DNA of 26,947 bases, taken from assembly GCA_023301335.1 (NCBI GenBank), contig JALZVA010000157.1, positions 1-26,947 on the forward strand, in the 5' to 3' direction. Below the pieces are notes generated by a model, which was given only the letters and a program-made list of their open reading frames with translations, was not told the origin of the DNA and did not search any database. A program made the position numbers and the translations under genes. Positions within the stretch are counted from its first letter, which is position 1; each line of letters begins with the position of its first letter. Positions 6,977 through 15,548 of this stretch are shown in pieces. This DNA is from Akkermansiaceae bacterium (GTDB taxonomy: Bacteria > Verrucomicrobiota > Verrucomicrobiia > Verrucomicrobiales > Akkermansiaceae).

Positions 6977-8326
6977 TTATTTTTCTACGAGGTCTTTTAA
7001 TTTTCCTGTCGGGCCTCTGCCCACAGAGCGCACGTAGAGCTTTGCTCCGGTCATACGCAATAATTCCCCCAAGCGAAGAAGCGCAGCATCTTCCCGCTCA
7101 TCATTAAGATCGGAAAACCAGTAGAGCGTGTCAACTTGGTAAACTAGTAGCATCTCTTCGAAAAACGGGAGCACTCCAATTGTGTCCCAGAAAACGGCTT
7201 TATTATCCTCTGGAGGTGTGAAGATGCGTAAACTGCAGCCAGGTATTTCTCTATACACGGGGTTCTCGAAGCTACTCCCTATCTCATTCTTAAGAGGTTC
7301 GATGAACTCTAGCATACTACCTGAAGTATCCAGCACAATTCCTATGTTTGAGCTGTAAACCGTGAGACCTGATATCTCCGCAGTTTTCACTTCTGCCTCA
7401 CCAGCATGATTAACTTTATGAACAAGCCTTTCATGGACAGATTTACGGAAGGCATACATCTCCTTACGCAGCGTTTCTGCTGGGTGCTCAGCTGGCCACT
7501 CCGGCTCATACTCTACCCATTCACCAGGTTTATATCCATAGAAAGCTAAATGAATAGCACCTATAGAGTCCTCCAACTCAGTTATCGATTCTGCAAATGT
7601 GTCTCTTTTTTTCCCTTTCACTATCTCCTCATAGCGTTCTTCTATTTTCTCTCTCAAAGGTGCGGAAGTGGATCTAAAAAGCTTAGTCAACTCCTTCGCT
7701 GTATGAGTTTGAGTTGATCTCCCCATTATTTTACTCGGATCATAGCCTAGCATCTTAAGCACACGTATTTTATGCCCATCTCTAATCCCGTGTTTAATCT
7801 CTTCCACTTTATGCTTTAGCCGACTGTCGACTTCTCTTGGCCATTTTTCAGGGCTTGGAAGTTTCTTCGGAGATGCAAGGGCTATCAGATCATTCTCCAC
7901 GTTCATCAGGCTGATCAAATGACTACAGGCAAGGCGGATTTTCGGATTTCCAGCATCAGGAATATTGGCTTTTGTTTTCACCCAATGCTCCCGCATTTTT
8001 TCAAGCATTTCATCCGTAACCGGCAATTCTGCGGAGGGCTTTTTCCTTACATTAGAGCCTACTTCAGCTTGTAATTTCTTAAGCTTTTCCTGCGACTCTT
8101 TGGACAGGTGCATCAACTTGATCACAGACTCGAGTCCATCGCTCGGTCTACGGACACGCACTTCACTGTCGTTTACAGCAAGCACGATGACTTCTACCGA
8201 ATTCCCTTTTAAATTAGTAATCGTTTCCTCCACTTCTGCATGCGATGTAGAAACGGTCAAAAATGTGAAAGCCATCTGCAGTATCAGAGCTGAGAGAACT
8301 CTCACACGAGATTTAATATGTATCAT
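6977..8326 (-). CDS. Secreted protein with SHD1-like domain and von Willebrand factor A domain
   Basis: A 449-residue protein with a signal peptide at residues 1-30 (basic start, hydrophobic core, cleavage after SHA). Residues about 35-90 (NLKGNSVEVIVLAVNDSEVR and the following HLSKESQEKLKKL) resemble the SHD1 domains common in secreted proteins of Verrucomicrobia and Planctomycetes. A mostly helical middle region leads to a C-terminal vWA domain: VYSSNIGIVLDTSGSM carries the MIDAS motif DTSGS at 333-337, with a later acidic pair in WFSDLNDERED. vWA domains bind ligands through a divalent metal; the partner here is unknown. It would act outside the inner membrane. It follows the DUF5069 gene by 19 bases and is probably the last gene of that group. 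Confidence 0.8.
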   Translation of the reverse strand: MIHIKSRVRVLSALILQMAFTFLTVSTSHAEVEETITNLKGNSVEVIVLAVNDSEVRVRRPSDGLESVIKLMHLSKESQEKLKKLQAEVGSNVRKKPSAELPVTDEMLEKMREHWVKTKANIPDAGNPKIRLACSHLISLMNVENDLIALASPKKLPSPEKWPREVDSRLKHKVEEIKHGIRDGHKIRVLKMLGYDPSKIMGRSTQTHTAKELTKLFRSTSAPLREKIEERYEEIVKGKKRDTFAESITELEDSIGAIHLAFYGYKPGEWVEYEPEWPAEHPAETLRKEMYAFRKSVHERLVHKVNHAGEAEVKTAEISGLTVYSSNIGIVLDTSGSMLEFIEPLKNEIGSSFENPVYREIPGCSLRIFTPPEDNKAVFWDTIGVLPFFEEMLLVYQVDTLYWFSDLNDEREDAALLRLGELLRMTGAKLYVRSVGRGPTGKLKDLVEK

Positions 8327-8345
8327 CGTTCAAATCTGTAAAAGT

Positions 8346-8753
8346 TTACCTACCTTCATCAGTTTCAATATACTCAAAGAAGGTCTGTATCCCTTTATCC
8401 TGAAAACCACTTTCTTCAACTCTTTGAGCAAGTATCTCAGCAAGCGTATCACCAAAGCCGCAATTACGGATGTAGCTGTTCCACCACTCAATCTGAAGCT
8501 CTGAAGGCTCTCTGCCTTGTTTGAATGCCCAATCTAAAGCTTCCTCATCGCCAAGACCTTGCTTCACTTGATCCGCTAATGCTTGGTATTCAACTTCTAA
8601 AAATTGGCAGGTCCACAAGTCCATTCCTGCACCTAAATTTTGATGGTAATCCTCGCCAAGCTCACCGTCGCAGTGGAGACGAACCTTATTACAGAGGCGA
8701 CGAAAGTAAAGGATACCACGGAGACTTTCTTTAGGACTAGTAGGATATTTCAT
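8346..8753 (-). CDS. DUF5069 family protein
   Basis: A 135-residue cytoplasmic protein without signal peptide or membrane segment. The pattern SPKESLRGILYFRRLCNKVR near the N-terminus, GELGEDYHQNLGAGMD in the middle, DEEALDWAF and the downstream GREPSELQIEWWNSYIRN fit the DUF5069 family, which I know mainly from Verrucomicrobia and relatives. Function is unknown. ATG 8753 gives the usual family start. The gene has a 58-base gap to the DUF3820 gene upstream and 19 bases to the vWA gene. A weak promoter pair (TTGACC, 18 bases, AAAGAT) ends 6 bases before the ATG, resembling the leaderless arrangement of manA. Confidence 0.8.
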   Translation of the reverse strand: MKYPTSPKESLRGILYFRRLCNKVRLHCDGELGEDYHQNLGAGMDLWTCQFLEVEYQALADQVKQGLGDEEALDWAFKQGREPSELQIEWWNSYIRNCGFGDTLAEILAQRVEESGFQDKGIQTFFEYIETDEGR

Positions 8754-8811
8754 ACCTGCATCTTTCTCTATTTTTCACCCCAGGGTCAATCCCATTTAAA
8801 AAAATCTATGT

Positions 8812-9123
8812 TCAAAAATCTGTTTTAGGCTTTTTTTTATGTAGAGAATAGCGTCCGCCTCGCTGCTGACGAATGGGAGCAAAAACCTCGTCTGCTCCCA
8901 CTCCTTTGATGTCATAAACAGCTTCAATAAGCTCCCCTAGCCTTCCCTTCGGAAAGCCACGTTCTTTAAACCACATTAAATACTCTGGAGGTAAATCCGT
9001 AATCGGCACTCCACGAGGTGGGTAATCCTGCGGCCCAAATTTCCCAAAAGGCATATACGCCTCAGCTATCTCCCCCAGAAGGTTCGCGAAATCTTCACGG
9101 TCTATATCGGTGAACTCGATCAC
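8812..9123 (-). CDS. DUF3820 family protein
   Basis: A 103-residue soluble protein. The segment MPFGKFGPQDYPPRGVPITD (residues 24-43) followed by LPPEYLMWFKERGFPKG and GELIEAVYDIKGVG matches the DUF3820 pattern (MPFGKYKG, then LPxxYLxWF, then a GxLGxLxxxxYEIK-type helix). Some members have been annotated as putative quorum-sensing-regulated virulence factors, but the molecular function is not established. Its ATG overlaps the stop of the preceding secreted-protein gene as ATGA, so the two are translationally linked. Confidence 0.83.
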   Translation of the reverse strand: MIEFTDIDREDFANLLGEIAEAYMPFGKFGPQDYPPRGVPITDLPPEYLMWFKERGFPKGRLGELIEAVYDIKGVGADEVFAPIRQQRGGRYSLHKKKPKTDF

Positions 9124-9668
9124 TGCGCCAGCATTTTACCCCAGTTTAGCTCACCTTCATCCTGAGTTAAAATTTCTGCATCATACACGGCATCCACATT
9201 TCTAATATTAAATTCTGCGGCCATCTGAATAAACACACGTCCAAGAAAATAATTCACCTCGCCCTCTGCCTTTCTTAAATTTTTCCCCCTCACATACAGT
9301 AAGGTAGAGAGTGTCTCTTTTTCATACACAGGCTCGGCAACCTTGGGGATAACTCCTTTACTTAGCTGAATATTAGAAACCACCGCCTCCTTATTTCTTG
9401 GCGAAAGATTGAGCGCCACAATGAGAGCTTTGCGAGCTTGTGCGACAGCTTTCTCGTCTTCCTTCTTTGTTTTTATCATTTTTACGGCAAATTGAGTCAA
9501 ATGCCCAGCGTACTCTTCCCGCTCCTTACCCTGCATTTCTAAGCCTTCCGCTAGTAAATTACGGTTTGGATACACTAAAGGAAACTCCACGGGAAGTTCT
9601 ACCTTGCCTTCATCTGCCCTAGCATGCACTATGCACATTGCTAAAAATATTATTCTAATCCAATTCAT
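9120..9668 (-). CDS. Small secreted protein of unknown function
   Basis: A 182-residue protein with a short signal peptide (MNWIRIIFLAMCIVHARA, likely cleavage after residue 18). The mature part has one alpha-helical stretch, VAQARKALIVALNLSPRNKE, resembling a tetratricopeptide unit, and a C-terminal acidic end. I do not recognise a family. The frame is open up to 9710, but ATG 9668 is chosen because it yields a signal peptide and lies 6 bases after a promoter -10 box. The start is divergent from the cyclo-ligase gene, with only 35 bases between the two start codons. The last base triplet overlaps the DUF3820 start. Confidence 0.78.
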   Translation of the reverse strand: MNWIRIIFLAMCIVHARADEGKVELPVEFPLVYPNRNLLAEGLEMQGKEREEYAGHLTQFAVKMIKTKKEDEKAVAQARKALIVALNLSPRNKEAVVSNIQLSKGVIPKVAEPVYEKETLSTLLYVRGKNLRKAEGEVNYFLGRVFIQMAAEFNIRNVDAVYDAEILTQDEGELNWGKMLAQ

Positions 9669-9674
9669 GTCTTC

Positions 9675-9703
9675 ATAATCATCCTTTACCGATCTAATAT
9701 CAA
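9675..9703 (-). promoter_or_regulatory. Candidate sigma70 promoter of the secreted-protein group, likely leaderless
   Basis: On the minus strand TTGATA (9698-9703), a 17-base spacer and GATTAT (9675-9680), with the -10 box ending 6 bases before ATG 9668. Spacing matches the manA promoter exactly. The -35 box abuts the start codon of the divergent cyclo-ligase gene. Confidence 0.55.
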
Positions 9704-10282
9704 GTGGCAAATCTTCTTAGTAAACAATCCGCGCGCGAGCTCGCCAAAAAGCAAACACAAGCCATTCACAGCTCTACAAGGCAGCAAGCTTCCGTAAGCA
9801 TTTGCTCCCATATCATCCAGCTCCTCGCCCCTCTAATTCAAAGAAAAAAAGATTTAATTGTCGGCACCTTTGCTGGCACAAGTCTCGAACCTCAGCTCTC
9901 TTCCCTTCACGACCTTCTCCCTGAAGCTTCTTTTTGTTACCCTTTATCTGGCAAAAACGGAGAGATGGATTTCTATCTCGTTTCTCGTCCTTCTGAACTC
10001 GTGGAAGGTCGGTTCTCCATCCCTGAGCCTGATCCTACTCTTCACCAACTGATTCACCCCTCCAAGATGGATCTCATCCTTTGTCCAGCTTGGGCTTATT
10101 CCAAAACATTTCATCGCCTTGGCAAAGGAGGAGGTTATTATGATAAATACTTGGAAAAAACACCCAAACTCTTAGCTTACGGAGTGCACTTTGAGAGCCT
10201 ATTCTGGGATTCACTTCCACAAGACAGTCATGATATTCCCGTCTGTAGTTGTATTTCAGAACGTAAAATCAGGACACGCTAA
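9704..10282 (+). CDS. 5-formyltetrahydrofolate cyclo-ligase
   Basis: A 192-residue cytoplasmic enzyme that converts 5-formyl-THF to 5,10-methenyl-THF using ATP, rescuing folate from an inactive storage form. The family hallmark is the C-terminal glycine loop RLGKGGGYYDKYL (residues 138-150), preceded by DLILCPAWAY, where the family has D-x-xxvP. The N-terminal SKQSARELAKKQ is the usual start region. The length fits the family (180-200). The start codon is GTG at 9704; no Shine-Dalgarno sequence is seen. It heads a plus-strand series of genes and is divergent from the secreted-protein group. Symbols such as ygfA or fau are used for homologues. Confidence 0.92.
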   Translation: MANLLSKQSARELAKKQTQAIHSSTRQQASVSICSHIIQLLAPLIQRKKDLIVGTFAGTSLEPQLSSLHDLLPEASFCYPLSGKNGEMDFYLVSRPSELVEGRFSIPEPDPTLHQLIHPSKMDLILCPAWAYSKTFHRLGKGGGYYDKYLEKTPKLLAYGVHFESLFWDSLPQDSHDIPVCSCISERKIRTR

Positions 10283-10337
10283 ATACACTTTTTACACAAT
10301 CTCATTTGATTCCCACTCCTATTTCTAGTTATTTTGC

Positions 10338-10353
10338 TTTCGTAGCTACGAAA
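10338..10353. promoter_or_regulatory. 16-base perfect palindrome, possible operator
   Basis: TTTCGTAGCTACGAAA is a perfect inverted repeat without a spacer, located in the 93-base gap between the cyclo-ligase gene and the coiled-coil protein gene, 22 bases before ATG 10376. The position suits a repressor site. One such palindrome in 27 kb is not improbable by chance, so the role is uncertain. Confidence 0.35.
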
Positions 10354-10375
10354 AACAACTATTACTCGTCCATCT

Positions 10376-11260
10376 ATGAATGCAATGACCATCATCCTTT
10401 CTACGACAGCCTCCCTTCTGGTGGCTGCTCTAATTCTATTTTGGCAAAATGATAACAAATCTGCCAAAAATGAGCCACTTGTTCAGCAACAGCAGCTCGA
10501 AGAAAAACAGCGTGAAATTGACACGCTAAAAGCGCGACTCAAACTGCACGAGGACGCAATGGCAAACAAGGAGCGTGGAATCGCAGGTAACTCATCTCCT
10601 TACACATCTAGCATCAAAGGACAGTCAGCATTTGCATCCGATAGTAAAAAGCTCGAAGCTGCACAAATCCAAGCTGCTAAAATTAAAGATCGTCTTTCTG
10701 CAAGCCAACTTGCAAACGCAGAGACTACTTACCCTCTCGTGGAAACTGATCCTCTCGCCGACGCTTCTCCAGATGACCTTGCGGCTGCAGAAATAACAAG
10801 CTCAGCTCTAAGTGCAGCTACTTCCGATACATTCAATGAGCCAAGTGCCTCAGACCTTCTATCTAGTGAAAAGCAACTTATAGACTCCAACATCAACAAA
10901 GGGCTTTCTAACTTAGGAGAGAATCTTACAGAAAACCAGCAACAAAAGAGACGTAACGCTATCCGTAACTCAAAAACATATGCGGTTGTCACCTTGGTTG
11001 ATTCCTCTCCTGAAAACGCCATTGTCCTCGCAAAGATGAATGACGGCGCCTACTTGGACGAAGGCTCTACTCTCGCCATTCGTAGACGCAATACTACGGG
11101 TATCGTAGGTAAGGTCAAAGTCATCTCCATTCGCAACTACCCTGGTCAAGGAAACATCGCTGTCATCCAGCCTGACTCATTGAGCTATGGTGGCGCGGGG
11201 CTTGTCATTAAAGAAAATGACGAACTCATCCTTCCTCCCACCTGGGAAAGTGGCCGATAA
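10376..11260 (+). CDS. Membrane-anchored coiled-coil protein of unknown function
   Basis: A 294-residue protein with one N-terminal membrane segment (about residues 4-23) and a short cytoplasmic start, so most of it should be periplasmic. Residues about 37-67 form a Gln/Glu/Lys-rich coiled coil (QQQQLEEKQREIDTLKARLK). A low-complexity Ser/Ala/Asp-rich linker follows to about residue 190. The C-terminal 95 residues form a compact region (TYAVVTLVDSSPENAIVLAK, then DEGSTLAIRRR and GIVGKVKVISIRNYPGQGN) that looks like a small beta-barrel for binding or dimerisation, as seen in several envelope proteins, but I cannot name it. ATG 10376 or the ATG three codons later may be used. The mfd gene starts 12 bases after its stop. 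Confidence 0.75.
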   Translation: MNAMTIILSTTASLLVAALILFWQNDNKSAKNEPLVQQQQLEEKQREIDTLKARLKLHEDAMANKERGIAGNSSPYTSSIKGQSAFASDSKKLEAAQIQAAKIKDRLSASQLANAETTYPLVETDPLADASPDDLAAAEITSSALSAATSDTFNEPSASDLLSSEKQLIDSNINKGLSNLGENLTENQQQKRRNAIRNSKTYAVVTLVDSSPENAIVLAKMNDGAYLDEGSTLAIRRRNTTGIVGKVKVISIRNYPGQGNIAVIQPDSLSYGGAGLVIKENDELILPPTWESGR

Positions 11261-11272
11261 AATTCAATTGGG

Positions 11273-14200
11273 TTGAAATCCAATTTCATAGATCCTGTCA
11301 TAGAAAGGCTCCTCGCTTGCGAGGAGTTTTACGTTTCTTTACACGAGAGACCAAATATCCTTGGCCCTGTCCATGAGGCGGCCTGCCCTCTCCTCCTCAA
11401 AGCTCTCTCTACAACTCTAACAAAGCCATGTAGAATTTGGTTCTTGCATGATCAGCCTCGTACTAGAAACCACATTTCTAACAATTGCGATACCTGGAAG
11501 CTTCAAAATCTACATTACCCAGAAACAGATCAGCAGACTCACCCTCACGAGCTGGAAGATCCTGATGAACGAGCTAAACGCCTCCACATCATCCACCAGC
11601 TATCGTCACCTCCCACGGCGGATAGTAAACGCTTAGTTATCCTTTCTCCAGAAAGCCTACAGGATAAAATCCCCATAAAAAACAACCATCAATCCGCTTT
11701 CATATCCCTCAACATCGGCAAAGATCTCGACCTCGCAGATCTAGAAAAACAACTAGAAGACGCTCAATTCGAAAAAGTCCCCCAAGTTTTTGGTCGCTCT
11801 CAGTGGGCGCAGCGGGGAGGAATCATCGATATTTTCACAGCTCATTCTGTCCATCCTGTTAGGATCGAACTATTCGACACGGAGATAGAATCCCTCCGTG
11901 AGTTCGACATCCATTCCCAAATTTCAAGACGTAAGCTTAAGCAACTTGAGGTCATCCTTCGTGAGTCTGAGGACTCCGCTCAGTTAGTCGACCTCATTGC
12001 CCCTGAGGACATCATCGTTTCCTTCGGTGAAGCGCCCCATCCAAAGGCTCAGCTCCACTTCAGCTATGGGCCTAAAATTAACCATCTTGGCGTCGAGAGT
12101 TACACAACAGCCTGTCACCCTTCTCCTCTCCCTCGTTTCTCAGCTGGAGATTTTGTGATGCAGGAAAACCAGCGCGCACTCTTTAAAAACCAAATCAAGC
12201 AATGGCATAGAGAAGGCTACCAAACCTTCTTATTCTTTAACTCCGCAACTGAAGAGCAGAAATTTTCAGAACTCATGGGAGAGCGTTTCATTCAAGACTT
12301 CTCTCTTCAAGTACATCATTCCAGTCTCCCTGAAAGCATCTTCATCCCCGAGGCAAAGCTCGCCCTCGTCTCCTCTTCCCAGCTGTTTGGTCAAGCTTCT
12401 CTCCCCACCAGAAATTCCACCACCTTAGACCACCAGCGAAAAGCCCAAGCACAAACTGACCTTGAGGATATCCAACCGGGTGATTTAGTTGTGCACAGTG
12501 AATACGGGATTGGGCGCTTTAAGGAAATCGCCGTTGATCCATCAGGTTTAGAAGAGGTTCACCTCCGTTACCGCGATGGTGCCCTGCTCTCTGTCCCGAT
12601 TGACCAGTCGCACCTTATTTCTCGCTATGTCGGCATGGGAGGTAAACCACCTCAGCTCTCTAAACTTGGTGATGGTAAGTGGTCCAAGTCTAAAAAAATC
12701 GCAGAGAAAGCCATCCTCGACTACGCCGCTCAACTTCTCAAAGTTCAGGCTGAAAGAAATAGCCGCCCCGGTCAACCACACCCTCCTGATGGCAAGTGGA
12801 TGCAAGAATTTGAAACTTCTTTCCCCTATAAAGAAACACAAGGTCAGAAAGAGGCCATCGAAGATGCAAAAGCGGACATGGAATCTAACAAGCCCATGGA
12901 TCGCCTTATTTGTGGTGACGTTGGCTTTGGTAAAACCGAGGTGGCCATCCGTGCTATCTTCAAAGCTATCACAGGAGGAAAGCAAGCCGCCATTCTCGTT
13001 CCCACAACGGTTTTAGCAGAGCAGCACTGGCGTAATTTTCAACAAAGAATGAGCCATTTTCCTATCCGAATTGATCTGCTCAATCGCTTCCGGAAACCCT
13101 CGGAAGTCAGAAGCACCCTAGAGGGCCTAGCTGATGGATCCGTAGATGTGGTGGTAGGCACCCATCGCCTTGTCTCAGACGATGTCGTCTTCAAGGATCT
13201 CGGCCTAGCCGTGATTGATGAGGAGCAACGCTTTGGCGTGAAGCATAAAGAAAAGTTTAAGCAGCGTTTTAGTCAAATTGATATCCTCACTCTCTCCGCT
13301 ACTCCTATCCCCCGCACGCTTTACCTCTCTCTGATGGGGGCTAGAGACATGTCCTCGATCGACACTCCACCTCCTAACAAAGTTCCTGTCCAGACTTCGA
13401 TTTGCGGATATGATGAAAGAATCATCCGCGATGCTATCACTCGAGAACTCAAACGTGGTGGACAAGTCTTTTTCCTCCACAACCGAGTCCAAACGATTGA
13501 GAAGATAAAAGAAAATCTCAACGCCCTCGTTCCAAATGCACGTATCGTCATCGGGCATGGGCAGATGGAGAAGAATCAATTGGAGCAGGTCATGGGCCAG
13601 TTTGTCGATGGTGAAGCAGATATTTTGCTTTCTACCACAATCATCGAAAGCGGTATCGACATCCCTAATGCCAACACCATCATCATCGACAGGGCAGACC
13701 GCTTCGGACTCGCCGATCTCTACCAACTCAGGGGCAGAGTCGGGCGCGGAGGTCAAAAGGCATACGCCATCCTGCTCACCCCACGCGACCTCATGCAAGG
13801 TGACGCAAAACGACGTATCCAAGCTATTCAGCAATACACTGCACTTGGTTCTGGGTTTAAAATTGCCATGCGCGACCTCGAAATCCGTGGAGCTGGCAAT
13901 CTCCTTGGCACGAAACAATCTGGGCACATTGCAGCGGTAGGTTTCGACCTTTATTGCCAATTACTCAAGCAGAGTATTGATCGCCTCAAAGGGAATGCCC
14001 CTCTCCAACGTGTGGAAGTCCAACTCAGGGTGGATTTTTTAAGTTTTAACGAAGGAATGGTTGCAACAGACACACTCCCTTGTTTCATCCCTGTCTCTTA
14101 TATGACAGAAGCTCGAATGCGGATTCAAGCGTATAAACGACTCGCAGCTATCACTACCGTGAAAGAACTCAAAGCTCTCAAAAGTGAATGGAAAGATCGC

Positions 14201-14425
14201 TACGGAAAGATCCCTGAACCCGTCAATTACCTAGTCTCTGTCACCTCACTAAAAATCGCCGCGGCACAAGCGCACATCTCTAGTATCGAAATAAAATCAC
14301 AAAAACTCATTCTCACCAGAAACGGGCAATTTATTCAACTTGAAGGAAAACGCTTCCCGAGGTTGACAGAATCACGTCCTGAGAAGAAACTCACCGAGAG
14401 CATTCAGATGCTCCGCTCTATTTAA
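11273..14425 (+). CDS. mfd: Transcription-repair coupling factor Mfd
   Basis: A 1050-residue ATP-dependent DNA translocase that pushes stalled RNA polymerase off damaged DNA and recruits UvrA. The N-terminal UvrB-like region includes the QWAQRGGIIDIFTAHSVHPV signature. The CarD-like RNA-polymerase-interacting domain starts near residue 397 (DIQPGDLVVHSEYGIGRF). The RecG-like motor follows: Walker A GDVGFGKTE (about 548-556), DEEQRFGV (about 648), SATPIPRTL (about 676), ESGIDIPN (about 793) and QLRGRVGRG (about 815). The TRCF C-terminal domain lies beyond residue 900. The length is about 100 residues below E. coli Mfd, mainly in the N-terminal part. The start is TTG at 11273, 12 bases after the preceding stop; surA follows after 13 bases. 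Confidence 0.97.
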   Translation: MKSNFIDPVIERLLACEEFYVSLHERPNILGPVHEAACPLLLKALSTTLTKPCRIWFLHDQPRTRNHISNNCDTWKLQNLHYPETDQQTHPHELEDPDERAKRLHIIHQLSSPPTADSKRLVILSPESLQDKIPIKNNHQSAFISLNIGKDLDLADLEKQLEDAQFEKVPQVFGRSQWAQRGGIIDIFTAHSVHPVRIELFDTEIESLREFDIHSQISRRKLKQLEVILRESEDSAQLVDLIAPEDIIVSFGEAPHPKAQLHFSYGPKINHLGVESYTTACHPSPLPRFSAGDFVMQENQRALFKNQIKQWHREGYQTFLFFNSATEEQKFSELMGERFIQDFSLQVHHSSLPESIFIPEAKLALVSSSQLFGQASLPTRNSTTLDHQRKAQAQTDLEDIQPGDLVVHSEYGIGRFKEIAVDPSGLEEVHLRYRDGALLSVPIDQSHLISRYVGMGGKPPQLSKLGDGKWSKSKKIAEKAILDYAAQLLKVQAERNSRPGQPHPPDGKWMQEFETSFPYKETQGQKEAIEDAKADMESNKPMDRLICGDVGFGKTEVAIRAIFKAITGGKQAAILVPTTVLAEQHWRNFQQRMSHFPIRIDLLNRFRKPSEVRSTLEGLADGSVDVVVGTHRLVSDDVVFKDLGLAVIDEEQRFGVKHKEKFKQRFSQIDILTLSATPIPRTLYLSLMGARDMSSIDTPPPNKVPVQTSICGYDERIIRDAITRELKRGGQVFFLHNRVQTIEKIKENLNALVPNARIVIGHGQMEKNQLEQVMGQFVDGEADILLSTTIIESGIDIPNANTIIIDRADRFGLADLYQLRGRVGRGGQKAYAILLTPRDLMQGDAKRRIQAIQQYTALGSGFKIAMRDLEIRGAGNLLGTKQSGHIAAVGFDLYCQLLKQSIDRLKGNAPLQRVEVQLRVDFLSFNEGMVATDTLPCFIPVSYMTEARMRIQAYKRLAAITTVKELKALKSEWKDRYGKIPEPVNYLVSVTSLKIAAAQAHISSIEIKSQKLILTRNGQFIQLEGKRFPRLTESRPEKKLTESIQMLRSI

Positions 14426-14438
14426 CTCTATTTTCATT

Positions 14439-15515
14439 ATGCCCAAGCTATTTATATCCAGCACTTTAACCATCGCTGCGGCTACTCTCCTTTCTCACTG
14501 TTCAGTATTTGAGAAAACTACCAACCTACTCTCAAACGGAGGTGCACCCCTCACGACAGAAACCGATGCCCCTGATTATTTTTCAAAAAATACGTCCCGT
14601 AAAGGGCTCAGTAAGATCGCTGCCAAAGTTGACGCTAGTGTCGTCACCTCGAACGAACTTAACTTCACTCTCTCTCCTATCCTTGAACAAATAAAAGCTC
14701 AATTTCCAAGGAAGAATAAAGAATATTACACTCAAGTCTCCAAAGCGCGAAAAGAAATCTTTCAAGAGCTCATCGACCGAGAGCTTATTCTCAATGAATT
14801 TAAAAACCTCGGTGCCAATATTCCTGCAAGAGATATTGATAGGGAAATCACTAGGAGAATCGATACCCTCTACAACGGAAACCGCGCAGCTTACTTAAAA
14901 GATCTGAAAAAAAATGGGCTTTCTCAATCCAAGTATAGAGACCTCGTCACGCGCACGATCACTGTAGGAGCGATGAAGTCTCAGCACCTCCATGACTTTG
15001 CTCCACCCACCACCGACGAGCTCCAAAAAGAATATAATAAATTTAAACATAAGCTACGCGACATCAGACTAGATAAAGCTTCTTATAAGAAAATTTGGAT
15101 ACCTCTAGACTCCGGAGAATTAGGAAACACTCCAGAAGATCAACTTCAACTCGCCGAAAGCCTTGCTGCGAGAATCCGTAAAGGGGAACCTTTTTCAGAG
15201 CTCGCCAAAGAATATTCATCTGATGCCTATGCAGAAGAAGGTGGTCAATGGCCGATGACCTCGCGCATCGATTTCCCTATCCACTTTGCCCCAGTTGTTT
15301 TCGATCAACCCGTTGGGAAGCTCATCGGTCCGCTTACAGACCAATACGGCTTCCACATCATTCAGGTCACGAAGAAAGTCAATGGCCCATCTCCTCCACT
15401 TTCAAAAGTGCGCCCGCAGTTAGAGTCACGAGTCAAAGCCGACAAGTCCGCCGTGAGATTCAACCGTTGGATTGAGAGACTCCGTAATAAAGCGGAAATC
15501 GTCCGTTACCTATAA
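14439..15515 (+). CDS. SurA/PpiC-type periplasmic peptidyl-prolyl isomerase, probable lipoprotein
   Basis: A 358-residue exported protein. The N-terminus has a hydrophobic signal ending LLSHC with Cys at 21, resembling a lipobox although His at -1 is unusual. Residues about 50-190 form the helical SurA_N-like chaperone region (AKVDASVVTSNELN, QELIDRELILNEFK, PARDIDREI). The parvulin domain spans about 195-320, with the marks FSELAKEYSSDAYAEEGGQW and GPLTDQYGFHIIQV. Such proteins escort outer-membrane proteins and isomerise prolyl bonds in the periplasm. Immediately downstream is pdxA; adjacent surA and pdxA also occur in E. coli. The start ATG 14439 is 13 bases after mfd, with no Shine-Dalgarno sequence. 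Confidence 0.88.
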   Translation: MPKLFISSTLTIAAATLLSHCSVFEKTTNLLSNGGAPLTTETDAPDYFSKNTSRKGLSKIAAKVDASVVTSNELNFTLSPILEQIKAQFPRKNKEYYTQVSKARKEIFQELIDRELILNEFKNLGANIPARDIDREITRRIDTLYNGNRAAYLKDLKKNGLSQSKYRDLVTRTITVGAMKSQHLHDFAPPTTDELQKEYNKFKHKLRDIRLDKASYKKIWIPLDSGELGNTPEDQLQLAESLAARIRKGEPFSELAKEYSSDAYAEEGGQWPMTSRIDFPIHFAPVVFDQPVGKLIGPLTDQYGFHIIQVTKKVNGPSPPLSKVRPQLESRVKADKSAVRFNRWIERLRNKAEIVRYL

Positions 15516-15548
15516 TTCTCATTCTTCGGGAGAAGCTTATCTAACACT

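Noticed and set aside
9669..9710. Longer start for the small secreted protein
   Set aside because: It would bury the signal peptide, run through the promoter boxes and overlap the divergent cyclo-ligase start.
12548..13016. Two open frames of about 145 codons (both strands) inside mfd
   Set aside because: Both overlap the Mfd RNA-polymerase-binding and Walker A regions and look like frame shadows.
13205..13960. 251-codon open frame antisense to mfd
   Set aside because: It lies wholly within the strongly conserved Mfd motor domain; its composition is that of a shadow frame and it has no recognisable motif.
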